From contig JAACVK010000022.1 of assembly GCA_009991595.1 (NCBI GenBank), forward strand, positions 62,001 through 126,000: a stretch of 64,000 bases of DNA, in the 5' to 3' direction. Shown here piece by piece: positions 1 through 13,695 of this stretch (its first letter is position 1; every line of letters begins with the position of its first letter). The stretch is from a bacterium. Its GTDB lineage: Bacteria; Bdellovibrionota; UBA2428. A program made the translations under genes and the position numbers. Below the pieces are notes generated by a model. That model was not told the origin of the DNA and searched no databases. It was given only the letters and a program-made list of their open reading frames with translations.

Positions 1-56
1 TTGACCGACTAGGTTGATACACTTGTTTGTGTTAAAAAAAGCTCTGGGAGGATTAT

Positions 57-371
57 ATGAAAAAAACGTTAATCTATTTTTCTGCAATTACAACTGTGCT
101 CACCGTAGGCGCTGGCTACTTTTCCAATAAGGCTTCTGCTAAGGACGGGACAAAGCAAACGGTTTCCGTAGCTTCTTCTGCCCGATATGCTGCCGACACT
201 TTAAACACACAAGGAGCAGCAGTGCTCTGTGGAGATCCAACTTCTTCTAGCTCTTCTGTAAACTTGAACAGACTTCTTGAAGACGTTGGTCGATACCACA
301 ATCAACGCTTTAATATTGCACCAATGGAAACGACCGCGGGTGTTTGCCTTTTCTTAAGCAGCTCAAATTAA
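57..371 (+). CDS. small secreted hypothetical protein with N-terminal signal-like segment
   Basis: 104 aa ORF, hydrophobic N-terminus MKKTLIYFSAITTVLTVGAGYFSNKASA, upstream purine-rich SD (gggagg). Confidence 0.6.
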   Translation: MKKTLIYFSAITTVLTVGAGYFSNKASAKDGTKQTVSVASSARYAADTLNTQGAAVLCGDPTSSSSSVNLNRLLEDVGRYHNQRFNIAPMETTAGVCLFLSSSN

Positions 372-1255
372 TCTTTAGCTGCAATTTCTTCACCAACACG
401 AACAAGAGTTTCAAAACCTTTGTTCGTGTTTTCAATTAAATCGCCTGAGGGAATAACTCCAGACGTGGTGAGCATGATTACAGTAGAGCCACCAAAATGG
501 AAGGCGCCCTTCGGCTCTCCTCGCGCAAAGCTCTCTCCAACTTTTTTAAACTGTTCAATCTCTCCGACACAAATAGCGCCCACTTCTAAATAGATTATCT
601 CAGAAAAGTTCTTAGTTTCTAAGGAGGACAGTTGTCTTTCGTTCTCTAAAAACACATTGGGAATTTTTTCCAATGAAATTGGATTCACGGAATGCAGTCG
701 TCCAGGCAGTTGAGAAAGAGAGCGAAGAACCCCTTCATCGGGAAAATGAAAACGATGATAATCCACGGGACAAAGTCTAAAAACCCAGACATGACCGCCT
801 TCAAAGTTGTTCATCTTTACGGAATCTCCAACTAGCTCTTTTAAAGAGAGTTGCTTTCCTTTAACGGCCAAAGGAGCCAGAGATTGCTTGATCTCAAAAA
901 CAGATAGTCTAGCTTCACAGGGGGATCCAAGAGAGTTCTGCTTTGGGGGGAAAAGACGATACTCTTCTTTTAACTCTCGAATGAAAAAGTCATCAAAGCT
1001 CTTAAAGCCACCCGCGGGTGTGACAAATTTATTCATTGAAATTTTAAAGGCTTTAACAAAGGGCTCGACTTTATTTTTTGAAAAACTTTGTTTTTGTAAA
1101 AAACCGTAAACCTTAGAAACTATCTTTTGAATCCAGTAATTTTTTACAATGACTCGCAATAAGAAGTTTTCATAGAAAACAGAAATCCATCGGGCTCCAT
1201 AAACCTTTTCTTGAAAAAGTTCTTTTGTATTTCTGTCTATTATCTGAATTTGCAT
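368..1255 (-). CDS. psd: phosphatidylserine decarboxylase proenzyme
   Basis: Conserved Psd features: FVTPAGG..., HVWVFRLCPVDYHRFHFP, C-terminal FGGSTVIML self-processing site. ORF track starts at 1294 (TTG), but the Met at ~1255 is more likely because the upstream part runs through a terminator hairpin. Confidence 0.9.
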   Translation of the reverse strand: MQIQIIDRNTKELFQEKVYGARWISVFYENFLLRVIVKNYWIQKIVSKVYGFLQKQSFSKNKVEPFVKAFKISMNKFVTPAGGFKSFDDFFIRELKEEYRLFPPKQNSLGSPCEARLSVFEIKQSLAPLAVKGKQLSLKELVGDSVKMNNFEGGHVWVFRLCPVDYHRFHFPDEGVLRSLSQLPGRLHSVNPISLEKIPNVFLENERQLSSLETKNFSEIIYLEVGAICVGEIEQFKKVGESFARGEPKGAFHFGGSTVIMLTTSGVIPSGDLIENTNKGFETLVRVGEEIAAKD

Positions 1256-1293
1256 AAAAAAAGGCTGCCTCTCTTCAAAAAAAGAGGCAGCCA
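1256..1293 (-). terminator. Rho-independent terminator after atpE
   Basis: Inverted repeat ggctgcctct / agaggcagcc with a T-run on the minus strand, just past the atpE stop. Confidence 0.8.
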
Positions 1294-1308
1294 AACCTAA
1301 CTACTAAT

Positions 1309-1608
1309 TTAGATCATGAACGCAATTGCGAAAGCGAAAAGCACCAAAGACTCCATAAGTGCCAAGCTTAACAACAACGGCGTAAACAAAGGCTTGCCAG
1401 AAGCAGGGTTTCTACCGATTCCGTCAAGTGCTGCAGATGCTGCACGACTTTGAGAATAACCTACGATGGCAGCTGGCAATGCAATACAAAGAGCTTTTGC
1501 CAAAGCAATAGTTCCTTCAGAACCAGATGTCGTCATAGTTGCCACAGCTTCTTCTGCAAACGCGGCTGATGGTAAAAGTGCTGTTGTTAATAGTGCTAAT
1601 TTTTTCAT
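1309..1608 (-). CDS. atpE: F0F1 ATP synthase subunit c
   Basis: Two hydrophobic helices joined by a polar RNPAS loop, conserved Glu in ALMESLVLF; N-terminal signal-like extension. Confidence 0.93.
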   Translation of the reverse strand: MKKLALLTTALLPSAAFAEEAVATMTTSGSEGTIALAKALCIALPAAIVGYSQSRAASAALDGIGRNPASGKPLFTPLLLSLALMESLVLFAFAIAFMI

Positions 1609-1625
1609 ATATATAACCTCCAGGT

Positions 1626-2435
1626 TTAATGGTCGTCTGCGTGAGCGGTTGCCATACCCACATAGATCATTGATAACATTGTAAAGACAAAGGCCTGAAT
1701 GAACGCTACCAACAGTCCCAAAATAAAAACTGGAACTGGACCAACACTGGCAATAATGTGGCCTATGATACTTCCAAACACGCCTAAAGATTCGTTCAAA
1801 AATCCGGTAAGATCTTTAAACAAATCGTTAACAATTCCGTAAACCGTATGATCGGCATAAATATTTGACCTTAGACGGAAGCCTAAAGTGATCGGTCTAA
1901 CCATATTCGAAACTAGTTCAATGGGGAACATAACAAGCCCTAAGGTTGGAAGTAGAATTCCTCTAAGGTGACCTGTGTAATCCTCTAAATATTGAAACCC
2001 TCGAGCTTTAAAACCAACAAAGTTGTAATAAAGAAAAACGAAAAAACCCATTGAAAGTGTTGAATTCAAATTATCGGTGGCCGAGCCAAACCCAGGCAAC
2101 GATCCCATTAAGTTATTCACAAGCGTCCAAAGAAAAACAAAAATCATCATCGGCAGATAAGCCGCATAGTGATCTCCAATAATATCTTTAGCTAAGTTCT
2201 GAACAAACTCGCCGGGTAGCTCAAAAAGGTTTTTTATACCCAAGTTTGCACTTGGAACTAAGTCGTTGTCGGACATTTTAGAAGCGTCGCCGCGAGATGA
2301 AGCCGCTCGGTAGGCAACGCCTCCAACAATGAGAAGGCCTGCGGTAATCCCTGCAGCCGCAATGTGCGGATGAGCCGTAATATCTTCATTTCCTAAGAGG
2401 TCCCAAACCTTAAAACCAGCTGCCATTTCAGGCAC
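1626..2435 (-). CDS. atpB: F0F1 ATP synthase subunit a
   Basis: Subunit-a helix motif MVRPITLGFRLRSNIYADH; adjacent to atpE. Confidence 0.93.
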   Translation of the reverse strand: MPEMAAGFKVWDLLGNEDITAHPHIAAAGITAGLLIVGGVAYRAASSRGDASKMSDNDLVPSANLGIKNLFELPGEFVQNLAKDIIGDHYAAYLPMMIFVFLWTLVNNLMGSLPGFGSATDNLNSTLSMGFFVFLYYNFVGFKARGFQYLEDYTGHLRGILLPTLGLVMFPIELVSNMVRPITLGFRLRSNIYADHTVYGIVNDLFKDLTGFLNESLGVFGSIIGHIIASVGPVPVFILGLLVAFIQAFVFTMLSMIYVGMATAHADDH

Positions 2436-2483
2436 TCTTCTAACGTCTAGGAGCTCGATTTGTAAAAGGATAATTTCTAGAAA

Positions 2484-2807
2484 TTAACTTTGATTTGGAA
2501 AGAATTTACTAGCAATTGTGACCAGCAACATCGTTCCCATTAAGCCCACACCAAAGCCAAGAGGGCCTTTCAAAGTTGGAACCGCTAGAAACACCAGATA
2601 TCCGGCAAGTGCAAATTGCAAAACCAAGACTATTACACCTAAAAGCATGAAAAAATTAGACTTATTGCTCTCTGCTTGAGCCTTAAAAATCATCTTGACG
2701 CCAAGCATTAATCCAAGGGTCGAAACCAGACCTGTGGCAACACCAAAGGCCACATCGTTTAGCTGAAAACTGAATATTTCACTCATCATCATAAGATATC
2801 CCTTCAA
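2484..2807 (-). CDS. small multi-TM protein of the ATP synthase locus, AtpI/UncI-like by position
   Basis: 107 aa, hydrophobic helices, immediately upstream of atpB. Confidence 0.5.
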   Translation of the reverse strand: MKGYLMMMSEIFSFQLNDVAFGVATGLVSTLGLMLGVKMIFKAQAESNKSNFFMLLGVIVLVLQFALAGYLVFLAVPTLKGPLGFGVGLMGTMLLVTIASKFFPNQS

Positions 2808-3036
2808 AGACCTTTATAACGTGGAAGATTGAAACTGAAAAAAAGAGGAACATCAAAGAAATTCGAAAAATTGATTTGAATCCAAAATGATCATCCAACA
2901 TGGCCCCAAGCCACCAGCCGCCACCTGCGGCTACACCTATTTCTAGCCCAAGGGACATGCCCAGCCCCAGCAAGAACATCCCGCCTCTTTTTCCTTTAGC
3001 TGATTTTTTTAAAGACACGATCAACTTTGCCCTCAA
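2779..3036 (-). CDS. AtpZ/AtpI-family two-TM protein
   Basis: GLGMSLGLEIGVAAGGGWWLGAMLDDHFG...: Gly-rich TM hairpin typical of AtpZ/AtpI; start uncertain (overlaps hemL 3' end). Confidence 0.65.
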   Translation of the reverse strand: MRAKLIVSLKKSAKGKRGGMFLLGLGMSLGLEIGVAAGGGWWLGAMLDDHFGFKSIFRISLMFLFFSVSIFHVIKVFEGISYDDE

Positions 3037-4297
3037 GACCGTTTTTTAAGGCCGCCCCATGAGCCGTCGACAAAAAATAAGCTTCGTAAGATGAAGGAGG
3101 AATCATTATTCCCTCTTCTATCATTGCCCAGAAATAACGAGAAAACAGCTCATGGTTTATATCCGTCGCATCACGAGCATTCTCTGGATTATGCTTTCTA
3201 AAAAACACGCTAAACATGGATCCCCTTCGAATAACGTTGGCATCAATCTTGTATTTTTCAATGGCAGATTCAAAAATCGATTGAGTCCAAGAGCCTAATT
3301 CTTCCATCTGCGAAAATGGTTCTTCCTTTTCTATCAAATCAAGCATGGCAAGTCCGGCAGCAATTCCCACTGGATTACCCGACAAAGTTCCCGCTTGGTA
3401 AACTTTTCCCATGGGCGCAAGACACTCCATTATCTCTTGAGTCCCAGCTAAGGCGGAAACAGGCATTCCACCTCCCACAACTTTTCCCAAACAGCACAAG
3501 TCTGGCTTAATATTGTAGAGCCCCTGTGCAGAGGTTGAGGAAGCTCGAAAGCCACTCATAACTTCATCTAAAATAAGAACCGCTTTATGGGCCGTGCACA
3601 GCTTTCTCAGTCTATCAAGCCATTCAACTTTAGCTGGGATAACACCCATGTTTCCCATAACAGGCTCCAAAATCACACCAGCTAAATTGTCGCCCTCTTC
3701 TTTAAAAAACTCTTCAAGTAAAATCTCACTATTAAAGGGTAGAACTCTTACACTCTCTGCCACAGATTTAGGTAAACCATCTGAGTCAGGATTCAACTCG
3801 TTCGAAAGTGTGGCAATGCCAGAGCCAGAGTCCACCATCAACCAGTCAACATGACCATGGTAGTGTCCCGAGAACTTCAGAATAACTTCTTTTTTCGTAT
3901 ATCCTCGAGCTAGACGTATAGCTGTCATACAAGCCTCGGTGCCTGAATTCATAGCTCGAACACGATCTAAATTTGGGAAGTGTTTTAGCAATCTCTCACT
4001 CCACTCAATTTCCACTTCCGTGGTTAACCCAAAACCTAACCCCTTTTTTGCAGCCTCATGAATTCTTTCCACTATCAAGGGATGCGCATGTCCAAAGAGA
4101 TGAGGGCCATAGCTTAAAACTAAGTCGATGTATTTATTTCCGTCTAAATCAAAAACATGTGCACCGCTTGCGTGAGATGCCAACAAAGGAGTCCTACCCA
4201 CTCTAGCAAAGCTTCGAACGGGAGAATTCACACCGCCAACAATAACCTTTTGAGCTCTTTGATGAGCCTGTTTAGATTTTTCTAAAGAAAGCGTCAT
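2996..4297 (-). CDS. hemL: glutamate-1-semialdehyde 2,1-aminomutase
   Basis: GGVNSPVRSF, MNSGTEACMTAIRLARGYT, LILDEVMSGFR, CLGKVVGGGMPVSA. Confidence 0.95.
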   Translation of the reverse strand: MTLSLEKSKQAHQRAQKVIVGGVNSPVRSFARVGRTPLLASHASGAHVFDLDGNKYIDLVLSYGPHLFGHAHPLIVERIHEAAKKGLGFGLTTEVEIEWSERLLKHFPNLDRVRAMNSGTEACMTAIRLARGYTKKEVILKFSGHYHGHVDWLMVDSGSGIATLSNELNPDSDGLPKSVAESVRVLPFNSEILLEEFFKEEGDNLAGVILEPVMGNMGVIPAKVEWLDRLRKLCTAHKAVLILDEVMSGFRASSTSAQGLYNIKPDLCCLGKVVGGGMPVSALAGTQEIMECLAPMGKVYQAGTLSGNPVGIAAGLAMLDLIEKEEPFSQMEELGSWTQSIFESAIEKYKIDANVIRRGSMFSVFFRKHNPENARDATDINHELFSRYFWAMIEEGIMIPPSSYEAYFLSTAHGAALKNGLEGKVDRVFKKIS

Positions 4298-5121
4298 AAG
4301 TTTCTTTCTTTCCTTCTTTTTTCTAATGCTTTAATCTTCAACTCCACAACTGCCGGATTTGGATAAGCCTGGCTAGCGAGTTTATATAGTTCAATTGCTC
4401 TATCTAAATCATCTTTTTCTTCAAAAAGATTTCCCATGGCAAAGAGAGACTCTGCTACCAAAGAGTCATATTCGGCTCTTCCGCTAAACTGATCATTTAC
4501 TTTTTTTAACTCTTGTTGGGCCTTGTCCAAATTTCCTGCAGACAGCAAAGCTGTTCCCATGTTGAGCATTGCTCTTGGTCCGAGCTTGTGTCCGGGAAAC
4601 TTAGTTAAAAACTCTTGGTATCGAATAGCTGCTGAACTAAACATTTGTGCCTCTTTAAGAACTTCTGCAAAATTCAAAATAATTTGATCAGCATCATTGG
4701 TCTCAAGGCCAAACTCATTATAGATTTTTTGGTATTCTTCAGCTGCTTTTCGAGGATCTTCTAAGTCTTCTCTATATATGTCAGCGATCAGCCTTAAGGT
4801 GCCTATCTTAGAATCTGCTTCATTTGACAAGTTAAATTTTCGGCGTAGTGCCACAATCGCATTTGCTGGATCTTTAAGTTTGTTCCGTTGTATTTCAGCA
4901 ATTCGATCCAAGGCGGTAAGCGCCATTCTCTTTTTTGGCTCTATTTCGATGACTTTTGAATACTCTTCAACAGAACGCTTAAACTGCCCTTGCAAAAAAT
5001 ATTCCTCGCCTAGCTTAAAATGCTTTTCGGGAACATTTAATGAACAACCGAAGACAAGAAAAAGAGCCGTAGAAAGGCAAACTTTCTTAATGAACAGTTT
5101 TGTCCTCAGCGTCAACTTCAT
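4294..5121 (-). CDS. TPR-repeat outer-membrane lipoprotein
   Basis: Lipobox-like LFLVFGC then TPR helices; ORF track start 5172 overlaps gyrA, Met at 5121 more plausible. Confidence 0.7.
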   Translation of the reverse strand: MKLTLRTKLFIKKVCLSTALFLVFGCSLNVPEKHFKLGEEYFLQGQFKRSVEEYSKVIEIEPKKRMALTALDRIAEIQRNKLKDPANAIVALRRKFNLSNEADSKIGTLRLIADIYREDLEDPRKAAEEYQKIYNEFGLETNDADQIILNFAEVLKEAQMFSSAAIRYQEFLTKFPGHKLGPRAMLNMGTALLSAGNLDKAQQELKKVNDQFSGRAEYDSLVAESLFAMGNLFEEKDDLDRAIELYKLASQAYPNPAVVELKIKALEKRRKERNL

Positions 5122-7564
5122 CAACTTCCTGCACAACGGCAACCGCATTAACCTGCTCGCCTTCAGAGACACGAATCACACGCACACCCTGGGTATTTCT
5201 ACCAATTTCAGAAATGCTCGAAGCCGGCGTTCTAATTAATTGACCAACGTTACTAATGATTAAAACATCATCAATGGCTCTAACTTTCTTAACTCCGACA
5301 AGCTCGCCAATTTTATCGCTTACTTTAATATTAATGATTCCCGAACCACCACGACCTTGTTTTCTATACTCAGAACACGGAGTTCTCTTTCCATATCCCT
5401 TCGTTGAAATGCTCAATAAAGAGATTTCACTAGCATTAGCGTGGGGAATGATCGCCATATCAACAACTCGGTCTTCTTTAGAAAGAGAAATTCCTTTGAC
5501 TCCGCGAGCGGTTCTTCCCATAGCTCGAACATCAGACTCAGCAAAGCGAATGCTTTGACCGTTGCATGTTGCTAAAAACACATCATCATTACTCTCACAA
5601 AGAGCTGCATCGATGAGCTCATCGCCCTCATCCACGCTCAATGCAATGATTCCATTGGCTCGAACATTTTTAAAAGCCATAAGGTCAGTCTTTTTAATTA
5701 TGCCTTGTTTAGTTGCCATCACAATAAATTTATCTTCAGAAAACTCTGCAACCGGAAGAATAGATAATACTCTTTCTTCTTTCTCTAATTGTAAGAACTG
5801 AACAATCGGACGTCCACGAGCTGTGCGGCTCATTTCAGGAATTCTGTGAACCTTCAACCAATGAAGCTTTCCAGTGTTTGTGAAGCAGAGCAAATAAGAA
5901 AGAGTAGAGGCTACAAACAAATCGCTAACAAAATCATCATCCGCACCGGTGGCAGCGCCACGAATCCCCTTGCCTCCACGACCCTGCGCCTTATAGGCAT
6001 CTACAGAACCACGTTTCACATATCCAGCTTTAGATACAGTAACAACAACTTGTTCATCTCGAACAAAGTCTTCAACGTCATAACCTCGTTCTTCATCATA
6101 GGAAATTTCGGATCGTCTTTCATCTCCGTAAATTTCCAAGGCTTCGTTCAACTCTGTTTTAATAACTTTATAAAGCTCTTCGTTGCTGCTCAAAATGAGA
6201 TTAAGCCCTGCAATTTGCTTCATGATAGATTCAAGTTCATCTACAAGTTTTTGCGTTTCTAAAGCTGTTAATTTTTGAAGCCTCATATCAAGCACAGCTT
6301 GTGCTTGTTTTTCACTCATTCCAAAACGGTTCTGTAAGCCACTTCTTGCTGCTTGAGCAGAATCAGCTTTCTTTATTAAATTTACAACTTCATCAATATT
6401 ATCGAGAGCAATTTTTAAACCTAATAAGATGTGTTCTCGTGCTTTTGCTTTATTTAATTCAAAGACCGTTCTTCGTGTTACTACGTCTGCTCTGTGATCA
6501 ACAAAGGACTGTATACACTCCTTGAGGTTAAAAAGCTTAGGTCTTCCGTTATCAATGGCCAGAAGAATAATTCCAAAGCTAGTTTTTAACTGAGTCTTCG
6601 CATAAAGCGTATTTAAAACAACTTGGGCTTGTTCACCTTTTTTTAGTTCAATAACGACTCGAATATCATCTCGAGACGATTCATCTCTAAGGTCAGAAAT
6701 TCCTTCAATCACCTTATCGCGAACATAGTGTGCTATAGACTCAATCCAATTTGCTTTATTTACCTGATATGGAAGCTCAGTAACAATAATCGCTTCTCGG
6801 TCTTTGCCCCAAGCCTCAACTTCAGCTCGCCCCTTCATCACGAAAGAGCCTCGGCCGTATCGATAAGCATTTTTAATTCCACCTACATTGGAAATAATTC
6901 CTGATGTAGGAAGATCTGGCCCTGGAATAATTTTCATTAATTCTTCAAGATCAATTTCAGGGTTATCAACAACAGCAATACAGCCCTTTAGAATTTCTGA
7001 AATGTTGTGTGGAGGGATGTTCGTAGACATCCCCACTGCTATACCGCTCGATCCATTCACTAAAAGGTTAGGAATACGAGTAGGCAGAACCCTAGGCTCT
7101 GACATGCTTCCATCATAGTTTGGAATAAAACTAACAGTATCTTTTTCAATGTCCGTAAGAATGTTTCCACCTAGACGAGACATTCTACACTCTGTGTATC
7201 TCATAGCGGCCGCACTATCGCCGTCTATAGAGCCAAAGTTACCTTGACCATCGATTATAGGATAGCGTTGTGAGAAATCTTGTGCCATTCGAACCATGGC
7301 ATTGTAAACAGCAGAGTCACCATGCGGATGGTATTTACCAATAACGTCACCCACAACACGGGCAGACTTTAAGTATTTTTTATCGTAAGTATTGCCAAGC
7401 TCATTCATAGCAAAAAGAATTCTTCTATGAACAGGTTTTAAACCATCTCGAACATCTGGAAGAGCTCGGCCGGCAATAACCGACATGGCATACTCTAAGT
7501 ATGCTCCTTGCATTTCTTCTTCGAGTTTAATTACTTTAATGTGGTCGTTTTTATTTTCTTCCAT
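5087..7564 (-). CDS. gyrA: DNA gyrase subunit A
   Basis: [40 protein letters not shown], repeated C-terminal GyrA-box blades. Confidence 0.98.
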   Translation of the reverse strand: MEENKNDHIKVIKLEEEMQGAYLEYAMSVIAGRALPDVRDGLKPVHRRILFAMNELGNTYDKKYLKSARVVGDVIGKYHPHGDSAVYNAMVRMAQDFSQRYPIIDGQGNFGSIDGDSAAAMRYTECRMSRLGGNILTDIEKDTVSFIPNYDGSMSEPRVLPTRIPNLLVNGSSGIAVGMSTNIPPHNISEILKGCIAVVDNPEIDLEELMKIIPGPDLPTSGIISNVGGIKNAYRYGRGSFVMKGRAEVEAWGKDREAIIVTELPYQVNKANWIESIAHYVRDKVIEGISDLRDESSRDDIRVVIELKKGEQAQVVLNTLYAKTQLKTSFGIILLAIDNGRPKLFNLKECIQSFVDHRADVVTRRTVFELNKAKAREHILLGLKIALDNIDEVVNLIKKADSAQAARSGLQNRFGMSEKQAQAVLDMRLQKLTALETQKLVDELESIMKQIAGLNLILSSNEELYKVIKTELNEALEIYGDERRSEISYDEERGYDVEDFVRDEQVVVTVSKAGYVKRGSVDAYKAQGRGGKGIRGAATGADDDFVSDLFVASTLSYLLCFTNTGKLHWLKVHRIPEMSRTARGRPIVQFLQLEKEERVLSILPVAEFSEDKFIVMATKQGIIKKTDLMAFKNVRANGIIALSVDEGDELIDAALCESNDDVFLATCNGQSIRFAESDVRAMGRTARGVKGISLSKEDRVVDMAIIPHANASEISLLSISTKGYGKRTPCSEYRKQGRGGSGIINIKVSDKIGELVGVKKVRAIDDVLIISNVGQLIRTPASSISEIGRNTQGVRVIRVSEGEQVNAVAVVQEVDEVDAEDKTVH

Positions 7565-7576
7565 AAGTCAAACGCC

Positions 7577-11132
<3,556 letters not shown>

Positions 11133-11149
11133 CGGTTTTCCATCAAGAC

Positions 11150-12283
11150 TTAAAGTCTCATTGGCATAACAACAATTCTATATCCTGGATCTTCACTACT
11201 CTTCAACAAGGCGGGTTGAAGTTTTTCACCCAGTTCAATTTCAACTTCCTCACCGTGAAGATTGTTAAGAGCTTCAATGAAAAATCTTACATTGAAGCCT
11301 GTTTTAACTTCTTCACCCTCAAAGCGAGCTGAAATTTCATCTTTAGCTTCGCCTAAATCAGGATTGTTTGTTGACAGCATAACGCTATCTTTTTTAAAAT
11401 CAAAAGTTACAACCATTGAACGGTCAGAAACTAAAAGTGCCATTCTTCTTAAACCAATAAGAAGTTCTTTTCGGTTTGCATACAAACGACTTGGCAAAGC
11501 CTTTGGAATTACTCTTTTACAATCTGGGTATTCACTATCAATAGGTCTGATCCAAAGTTTGTTACCAGAGACATTTGCTCTAATTAAGTTTTCATCACAA
11601 GTAAGTTCAAATTCTTCATCATCACAGCTTTCTAAAAGCTTTCTTAACTCTACAGCACCCTTTTTAGGGATGATGAGCCCCTTCTTCAAATCGAGATCTC
11701 CGATTTCTTCATGTGGTAATTCCATAAGAGCTAATCGATGACCATCTGTTGACGTTGTTTTAAGAACTTTTTTACCATCCTCACCAACATCTGATTCAAA
11801 ATAGATACCTGTCAAAGCGTAACGATACTCTTCAGTGCAGATACAATGTTCAGTTTGCTGAAGAAGCCTTAAGAACATCTTCGTATTCAACTTACCGGTG
11901 CTAAGTTGACCTTTTGGCGAAGTTTTAAAATGAGGGAAATTATCAGCAGGTAGTCCTAAAAGTTTAAAAACACTTTTTCCTGATCTGATTTCTACACGAT
12001 TGGCATCAATAACTTTGATGAACAAATCTTTTTCGTCATCAGACTCTTTAATGATATCGAACAAATTTTTGGCAGGGATTGCGATTCTTCCATCTTGAAG
12101 AGTTCTACATGAAACATTTGCACTGACAAAAATTTCTAGATCTGTTGCTGATATTTGTAGAACTTCTTCTTTTACATCCAACAATGCATGATTCAGGGAA
12201 GGCATAGTGTTTCGTCTTTCGACAACACTAAGAGTTTTCTCTAATCCTTTTAGAAGCTCCTTTTTATCTACATTTATTTCCAT
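11150..12283 (-). CDS. dnaN: DNA polymerase III beta sliding clamp
   Basis: Position between dnaA and recF; TSTDGHRLA, C-terminal YRIVVMPMRL. Confidence 0.96.
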   Translation of the reverse strand: MEINVDKKELLKGLEKTLSVVERRNTMPSLNHALLDVKEEVLQISATDLEIFVSANVSCRTLQDGRIAIPAKNLFDIIKESDDEKDLFIKVIDANRVEIRSGKSVFKLLGLPADNFPHFKTSPKGQLSTGKLNTKMFLRLLQQTEHCICTEEYRYALTGIYFESDVGEDGKKVLKTTSTDGHRLALMELPHEEIGDLDLKKGLIIPKKGAVELRKLLESCDDEEFELTCDENLIRANVSGNKLWIRPIDSEYPDCKRVIPKALPSRLYANRKELLIGLRRMALLVSDRSMVVTFDFKKDSVMLSTNNPDLGEAKDEISARFEGEEVKTGFNVRFFIEALNNLHGEEVEIELGEKLQPALLKSSEDPGYRIVVMPMRL

Positions 12284-12536
12284 CTTTGACCATCCAAATT
12301 GGGCATTTGCTCACGATATTACAAGCTTAGTGGCTACATTACTATAAATATTAATAGTTGTTGTTAATTATAGTTGTCTTGCCGGATATATTGAATAGAG
12401 GGACTTAAGTAACTGAAAACAAACATTAATATCTGTGGATAACTCTGTGGATAGGCAAATTGGATAACAAGGTGAATAGTGCAATTCATTCATTATCCCC
12501 AAGTTATCCACAAAACTATTCATTAGTTATTCACAG
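12284..12536. promoter_or_regulatory. putative oriC with DnaA boxes: 12434-12442 TGTGGATAA, 12446-12454 TGTGGATAG, 12493-12501 TTATCCCCA, 12504-12512 TTATCCACA, 12527-12535 TTATTCACA, and an AT-rich stretch ~12337-12380
   Basis: Exact and one-mismatch matches to TTATCCACA in both orientations in the dnaA-dnaN intergenic region next to AT-rich DNA. Confidence 0.85.
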
Positions 12537-13628
12537 GTTGTCCATCAATTGCGAGCGAATTTGACCAAGCTGATTCTTAAAAACGGAGTCTTTTTCTTGA
12601 AGATTAGAGATAAATTCAGTGCCGTGTAGAATCGTTGTATGGTGTCTGTTACCAAGCGCCTGCCCTATTGCACTACAACTCATGTTTGAAAGCTCGCGGG
12701 CTAAAGACATAACGACCTGTCTGGCTTTGGCTACAGGGGCTTTTCTAGAAGAACCTTTTAAATCTGATGCTTTAAGTGAGTAATACTGGGCTACAACCGC
12801 AATGATATTGTCGATGTTAACGATTCGTCGGTTTTCGCTGATGTAGGATTTGAGAACTTTTTTAACTAAATCAGAGGTTATCTCTACATTATAGATGGCG
12901 GCATGTGCAGCAAGTTTAGTGAGGCAACCTTCAAGTTCGCGCACGTTCGCTTTAACATAGTTACCTATTAGGTAGGCGACTTCATCTGACAAAGGAATAT
13001 TGTCTGCTTCAGCTCTAGATTTTAGAATGGCCACTCTAGTTTCAAGTTCAGGAGATTCAATGTCAGCCACCATTCCCCATTCAAATCGTGAAATGATTCG
13101 ATCATGAACATCGGCAATTTCTTTTGGATATCGGTCTGAAGTGACGACAATTTGTTTGCCTGAATCAAATAACGCGTTGAAAACATTGAAAAACTGGTCT
13201 TGAGTTGAGTGAGCTCGGGATAAAAATTGAATGTCATCCATCAATAAAATATCCACACCATTTTGATATTTTTCCTTTAATTCCGTTAGTTTAACGTCCC
13301 TTAAGGCTGAAATTACTTCTTCAATAAAGTGTTGAGTTGAGACGTAACAGACTCTTTTTGCAGGGTCTACGCTAAGTAGCCGATATCCAATAGCTTTTTG
13401 CAGATGAGTTTTTCCTAAACCGGTTTTCCCGACAATGAAAAGTGGGTTGTAAACACCTAATTTATTGGCAACCGCCATAGCAGAGGCGTGTGCAAACTGA
13501 TTGCTTTTGCCTACAACAAAATTTTCAAAGGAGTATTTAGGAGTGAGAACTTCTCCAGATACCGTTTTGACGAGCTTTTCTGAAGGGCTTTCGAGGCTAT
13601 CTTGTAGCGAATTGAACATTTCTGTCAT
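12531..13628 (-). CDS. dnaA: chromosomal replication initiator DnaA, short form lacking domain I
   Basis: FENFVVGKSNQFAHA, GKTGLGKTH, LLMDDIQFL, NVRELEGCL, domain IV GNRHHTTILHG; 365 aa. Confidence 0.95.
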   Translation of the reverse strand: MTEMFNSLQDSLESPSEKLVKTVSGEVLTPKYSFENFVVGKSNQFAHASAMAVANKLGVYNPLFIVGKTGLGKTHLQKAIGYRLLSVDPAKRVCYVSTQHFIEEVISALRDVKLTELKEKYQNGVDILLMDDIQFLSRAHSTQDQFFNVFNALFDSGKQIVVTSDRYPKEIADVHDRIISRFEWGMVADIESPELETRVAILKSRAEADNIPLSDEVAYLIGNYVKANVRELEGCLTKLAAHAAIYNVEITSDLVKKVLKSYISENRRIVNIDNIIAVVAQYYSLKASDLKGSSRKAPVAKARQVVMSLARELSNMSCSAIGQALGNRHHTTILHGTEFISNLQEKDSVFKNQLGQIRSQLMDNL

Positions 13629-13695
13629 TATTTTCCTAACCTTTGAGTTCTTTGTTGAAAAGCATCCACTAGTTGTGGAATAACCCTTAGCCTAT

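Noticed and set aside
1255-1294. TTG-initiated N-terminal extension of psd
   Set aside because: Encoded by the atpE terminator hairpin; internal ATG gives a better start
11262-11741. 159-aa plus-strand ORF
   Set aside because: Fully antisense to dnaN; Ser/Leu-rich composition typical of antisense shadow ORFs
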